This document shows, one piece after another, positions 4,549 through 6,968 of a stretch of DNA of 6,968 nt (within the stretch, counting starts at the first letter, position 1; every line of letters starts with the position of its first letter). Under the pieces are notes generated by a model. That model was given only the letters and a program-made list of their open reading frames with translations. It did no database searches and was not told the DNA's origin. The stretch spans positions 1-6,968 of the forward strand of contig JADLHV010000089.1 of assembly GCA_020848595.1 (NCBI GenBank), read 5' to 3'. A program made the translations under genes and the position numbers. The DNA is from Bacteroidia bacterium. GTDB lineage: Bacteria; Bacteroidota; Bacteroidia; NS11-12g; UBA955.

Positions 4549-6265
4549 ATTAATCGTATTTTTACTTTTAATCAGCGGTAATTTATATAGTATTTCTGAT
4601 TCTAGTAGCTATTTTTTCATAACCTTTAAAGATAAAACAGGCACCAACTACACATTAGATAAACCATGGGAGTTTTTATCTGTGCGCAGTATAGATCGAA
4701 GAAACAAATATGGAATTCCGTTAGATCAAACAGATTTACCTATCAATTCCTCTTATATCAGTTCCATTAGTTTGCATAAAGAGATTAAAGTCTTAAATCA
4801 ATCAAAGTGGTTAAATGGAATAGAAATACGAGTAGCCGATAACAGGTCTCTAGATTTAATCCGTCAATTACCATTTATAGAAAAGATTACTTTTTTAGGC
4901 CGTATAAAGCATCTTCCAAAACTAGAAAAAAAACCAATTAATGCTAATTTTAAAGCGAGAGCAGATAGTTTAAAACAATTGAAAGCACAATATAGTCAAT
5001 TAGATTTTTCTGATGAAAATTATAAATATACATTTTCGCAAAACGCCATAATAGGCATTCCATTTTTACATAACTTTGGTTTTTTTAGAGCTCAAAAGCA
5101 ATTAATAGCAGTATTTGATGCTGGATTTTACGAAGCCTATAAGGTTAAAGGAATGGAAGATTTATTAGATCCATCCACTGTCACTTTAGATTTAGTAGAT
5201 TATGATAGCAGTGTATGGGAAGATGATAGTCATGGAGCAAAAGTTTTAAGTTTTATGAAAACGTTTCATCCTGGTTATTATATAGGCACAGCGCCATTTG
5301 CCGAATATGCATTATTTAGGACAGAGATAGGCAATCAAGAGTATCCTGTAGAAGAAGTAAATTGGTTATTTGCAGCTGAATATGCCGATAGTATGGGTGT
5401 TGATTTAATTTCATCTTCGGTAGGTTATCATGCATTCGATGATCCAAGTTTGAGTTATAAGTATAGTGATTTAAATGGGAAAAACAGTTTAATCTCTAAG
5501 GCTGCACGCCTAGCAAGTGAAAAAGGGATGGCAGTAATTTGCAGTGCAGGAAATGAAGGCAATAATAGTTGGGGTAAAATTAGTACACCTGCAGATGTTG
5601 CAGAAGTAATGACCATAGGGGCATGTGATTTAAAAGGTTTTTATACAAATTTTAGTTCGAAAGGACCAAGTTCTGATGGCAGAATAAAACCCGACTTTTC
5701 TGTTCCTGGATATAAAGTTAATGTTGCATCACCGGGTGGATATTATGCTGGCAACGGCACCTCCTACTCTACTCCAATGTTTGCCGGAGCGTTTGCATGC
5801 TTGATGGGTAGTTTACCCTATATTAAACCAGATTCAATTCGAAAGTTACTAATGAGATCTGCATCGCACTTTCGATATCCTGATACATTATATGGTTATG
5901 GTATTCCAGATTTTGGTTTAGCTTATTGTATGGCTACAGGTAAAGGAGTGAATTTTGGTGATACGGCAGAAGAAATTTGGGTAAAAACGCCTTCAATATT
6001 CCATCAAGATCTAAACATATACATAAGGAGTCTAAAAAATCAGAAAGTAAAAATCACGATAAAAACAGATAAAGGATCAAAAATGAAAACCATAGCAAGC
6101 AAGACATATAGATCAACAGCAGGTCAATGGTTACATTGTGATTTAGCATTTCAGATTATCAATCATATAGGTTCCAAGAGAAAAAAGAAACGAGAAATAA
6201 AACGCATGATAATCATTATTGAAACAGAAGATGGCACTTATCAGAGACAATTCACATTGGGATAG
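4538..6265 (+). CDS. Secreted subtilisin-like S8 serine peptidase
   Basis: A 575-residue exported endopeptidase. Residues 1-18 are a signal peptide (KSKLIVFLLLISGNLYS). About 24-125 is an N-terminal region of inhibitor-propeptide type, with FLSVRSIDRRNKYGIPLD (47-64) typical of Bacteroidota S8 enzymes. The catalytic domain, about 185-465, has the full triad in S8 order: D194 in AVFDAGF, H232 in DDSHGAKV, and S409 in GTSYSTP. The oxyanion-hole N339 lies in CSAGNEG. The motif is GTSYSTP instead of the common GTSMA(A/T)P. The last ~85 residues look like a beta-rich C-terminal domain ending IIETEDGTYQRQFTLG, which recalls T9SS type A sorting domains but is divergent and contains a very basic run at 547-556. 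Substrate is unknown. The start overlaps lipoprotein B by 11 nt, so the three genes are probably translated together. Peptidase activity is well supported; the T9SS route is inference. Confidence 0.93.
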   Translation: MKSKLIVFLLLISGNLYSISDSSSYFFITFKDKTGTNYTLDKPWEFLSVRSIDRRNKYGIPLDQTDLPINSSYISSISLHKEIKVLNQSKWLNGIEIRVADNRSLDLIRQLPFIEKITFLGRIKHLPKLEKKPINANFKARADSLKQLKAQYSQLDFSDENYKYTFSQNAIIGIPFLHNFGFFRAQKQLIAVFDAGFYEAYKVKGMEDLLDPSTVTLDLVDYDSSVWEDDSHGAKVLSFMKTFHPGYYIGTAPFAEYALFRTEIGNQEYPVEEVNWLFAAEYADSMGVDLISSSVGYHAFDDPSLSYKYSDLNGKNSLISKAARLASEKGMAVICSAGNEGNNSWGKISTPADVAEVMTIGACDLKGFYTNFSSKGPSSDGRIKPDFSVPGYKVNVASPGGYYAGNGTSYSTPMFAGAFACLMGSLPYIKPDSIRKLLMRSASHFRYPDTLYGYGIPDFGLAYCMATGKGVNFGDTAEEIWVKTPSIFHQDLNIYIRSLKNQKVKITIKTDKGSKMKTIASKTYRSTAGQWLHCDLAFQIINHIGSKRKKKREIKRMIIIIETEDGTYQRQFTLG

Positions 6266-6295
6266 AACAGACTACTTCAATTCAATATAAAAGAT

Positions 6296-6303
6296 TAATT
6301 TTG
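6296..6303 (+). promoter_or_regulatory. Candidate -7 element directly before kdsA
   Basis: The plus strand reads TAATTTTG followed by CCCC, matching TAnnTTTG, with only 6 nt to the kdsA ATG. Transcription from it would begin within about 2 nt of the start codon. No -33 element is seen at normal spacing and the element may be a chance match. kdsA may also be read from the operon upstream, since only 44 nt separate the genes and no terminator hairpin is visible. Confidence 0.3.
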
Positions 6304-6309
6304 CCCCAC

Positions 6310-6968
6310 ATGATTCCAAATATTCCAAGGCTTAAGTACACCGATTCTAATAACTTTTTTATTATGGCCGGACCATGCGCTATAGAAGGAGAAGAAATCG
6401 CATTCGAAATAGCAGAAAAAATTAACAGTATAAGCAATCGTTTAGAAATTCCGTGGATTTTTAAGGGTTCGTATCGCAAAGCCAACCGATCTAGATTAGA
6501 TTCATTTACAGGAATTGGAGATAAAAAGGCATTGGAGATACTGAAAAAAGTTGGAGATCATTTTCAAGTGCCAACAGTAACCGACATACACGAAAGTTCA
6601 GAAGCGGCAATAGCAGCTGAGTATGTAGATGTGTTACAAATTCCAGCGTTTTTATTTCGTCAAACTGATTTATTAGTAGCTGCGGCTATGACTGGAAAAT
6701 TTGTCAATATTAAAAAAGGTCAATTTTCGGCAGCAAGTGCAATGAAACATGCTTCGCAGAAAGTAGTAGACAGTGGCAATCATAATATATTACTTACAGA
6801 TAGAGGAAATATGTTTGGTTATCAGGATATGGTAGTTGATTTTAGAAACATTACATGGATGAAGCAACAAGGTTATCCTGTAGTGATGGATATAACGCAT
6901 AGTTTACAGCAACCGAATCAAGAAAAAGGCGTTACTGGAGGCTTACCAGAAATGATAGAAACAATTGC
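6310..6968 (+). CDS. kdsA: 3-deoxy-8-phosphooctulonate synthase KdsA, metal-dependent type, 3' end outside the window
   Basis: Condenses phosphoenolpyruvate with arabinose 5-phosphate to Kdo 8-phosphate, the committed step toward the Kdo of lipopolysaccharide; cytoplasmic. 219 codons are visible of a family length near 270-280, so roughly 50-60 residues are missing. Signatures in order are MAGPCAIEGEE (19-29), FKGSYRKANRSR (51-62, PEP and sugar-phosphate contacts K52, K57, N59, R60), TDIHE (91-95), IPAFLFRQTDL (111-121), IKKGQF (134-139), TDRGNMFGY (163-171) and DITHSLQ (194-200). C23 in AGPC and H197 are the positions of metal ligands in the metal-dependent class, where the E. coli-type enzyme has Asn instead of Cys. 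The ATG at 6310 gives IPRLKYTDSNNFF before the first strand, close to family N-termini; an in-frame TTG at 6301 is a weaker alternative. It lies 44 nt after the S8 peptidase gene. Confidence 0.96.
   Translation, partial: MIPNIPRLKYTDSNNFFIMAGPCAIEGEEIAFEIAEKINSISNRLEIPWIFKGSYRKANRSRLDSFTGIGDKKALEILKKVGDHFQVPTVTDIHESSEAAIAAEYVDVLQIPAFLFRQTDLLVAAAMTGKFVNIKKGQFSAASAMKHASQKVVDSGNHNILLTDRGNMFGYQDMVVDFRNITWMKQQGYPVVMDITHSLQQPNQEKGVTGGLPEMIETI

Noticed and set aside
6178..6206. Possible frameshift in the A-rich stretch of the S8 peptidase coding for the basic run
   Set aside because: The frame continues through to a plausible beta-strand ending (ETEDGTYQRQFTLG) typical of such proteins, so the reading frame appears intact.
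6301..6309. Alternative TTG start for kdsA at 6301
   Set aside because: It adds only LPH and overlaps the -7-like element; ATG 6310 fits family N-termini without it.
6282..6485. Open frame of 67 codons on the minus strand
   Set aside because: It is antisense to the well-supported N-terminus of kdsA.

Overview
The window is AT-rich (roughly one third G+C by eye) and almost fully coding. It looks like chromosomal DNA of a Bacteroidota bacterium, probably a Flavobacteriales-like lineage. The reasons are: gene starts without purine-rich Shine-Dalgarno sequences; exact copies of the Bacteroidota -7 promoter element TAnnTTTG in the gaps before genes; a QueE with the CDVKESW version of the radical-SAM loop; a membrane-anchored PASTA protein without a kinase; short-tailed secreted proteins of the kind found in gliding or type IX secretion (T9SS) bacteria; and a Cys-type KdsA. 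There are no RNA genes, mobile elements or CRISPR arrays.

Layout. Two gene blocks diverge from a 65-bp gap at 3126-3190. Leftward on the minus strand run folD (one-carbon/folate metabolism), queE (7-deazaguanine/queuosine pathway, start overlapping the folD stop), a 200-residue membrane-anchored protein with two PASTA domains, and a large secreted protein. The last of these starts at 910 and runs off the left edge, with 303 codons visible. Rightward on the plus strand run two lipoprotein genes that are diverged tandem paralogues, a subtilisin-like (S8) secreted serine peptidase, and, after a 44-bp gap, kdsA (Kdo-8-phosphate synthase, lipopolysaccharide core), which runs off the right edge.

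How the genes relate. folD, queE and kdsA are housekeeping enzymes. The more accessory part is the unit at 3191-6265. Its two paralogous lipoproteins overlap by 4 nt (TTGA, with a TTG start), and the second overlaps the peptidase by 11 nt. This implies translational coupling of a cell-envelope module whose function I cannot name. The exported products (secreted protein, PASTA anchor, two lipoproteins, peptidase) all point to the cell surface.

Most unusual structure. The PASTA gene is flanked by a perfect 15-bp inverted repeat (972-986 over its stop codon, 1596-1610 in its leader), and a third partial copy lies over its first codons. Exact TAnnTTTG elements also cluster in the gaps. I do not see a clearly new defence or mobile system.
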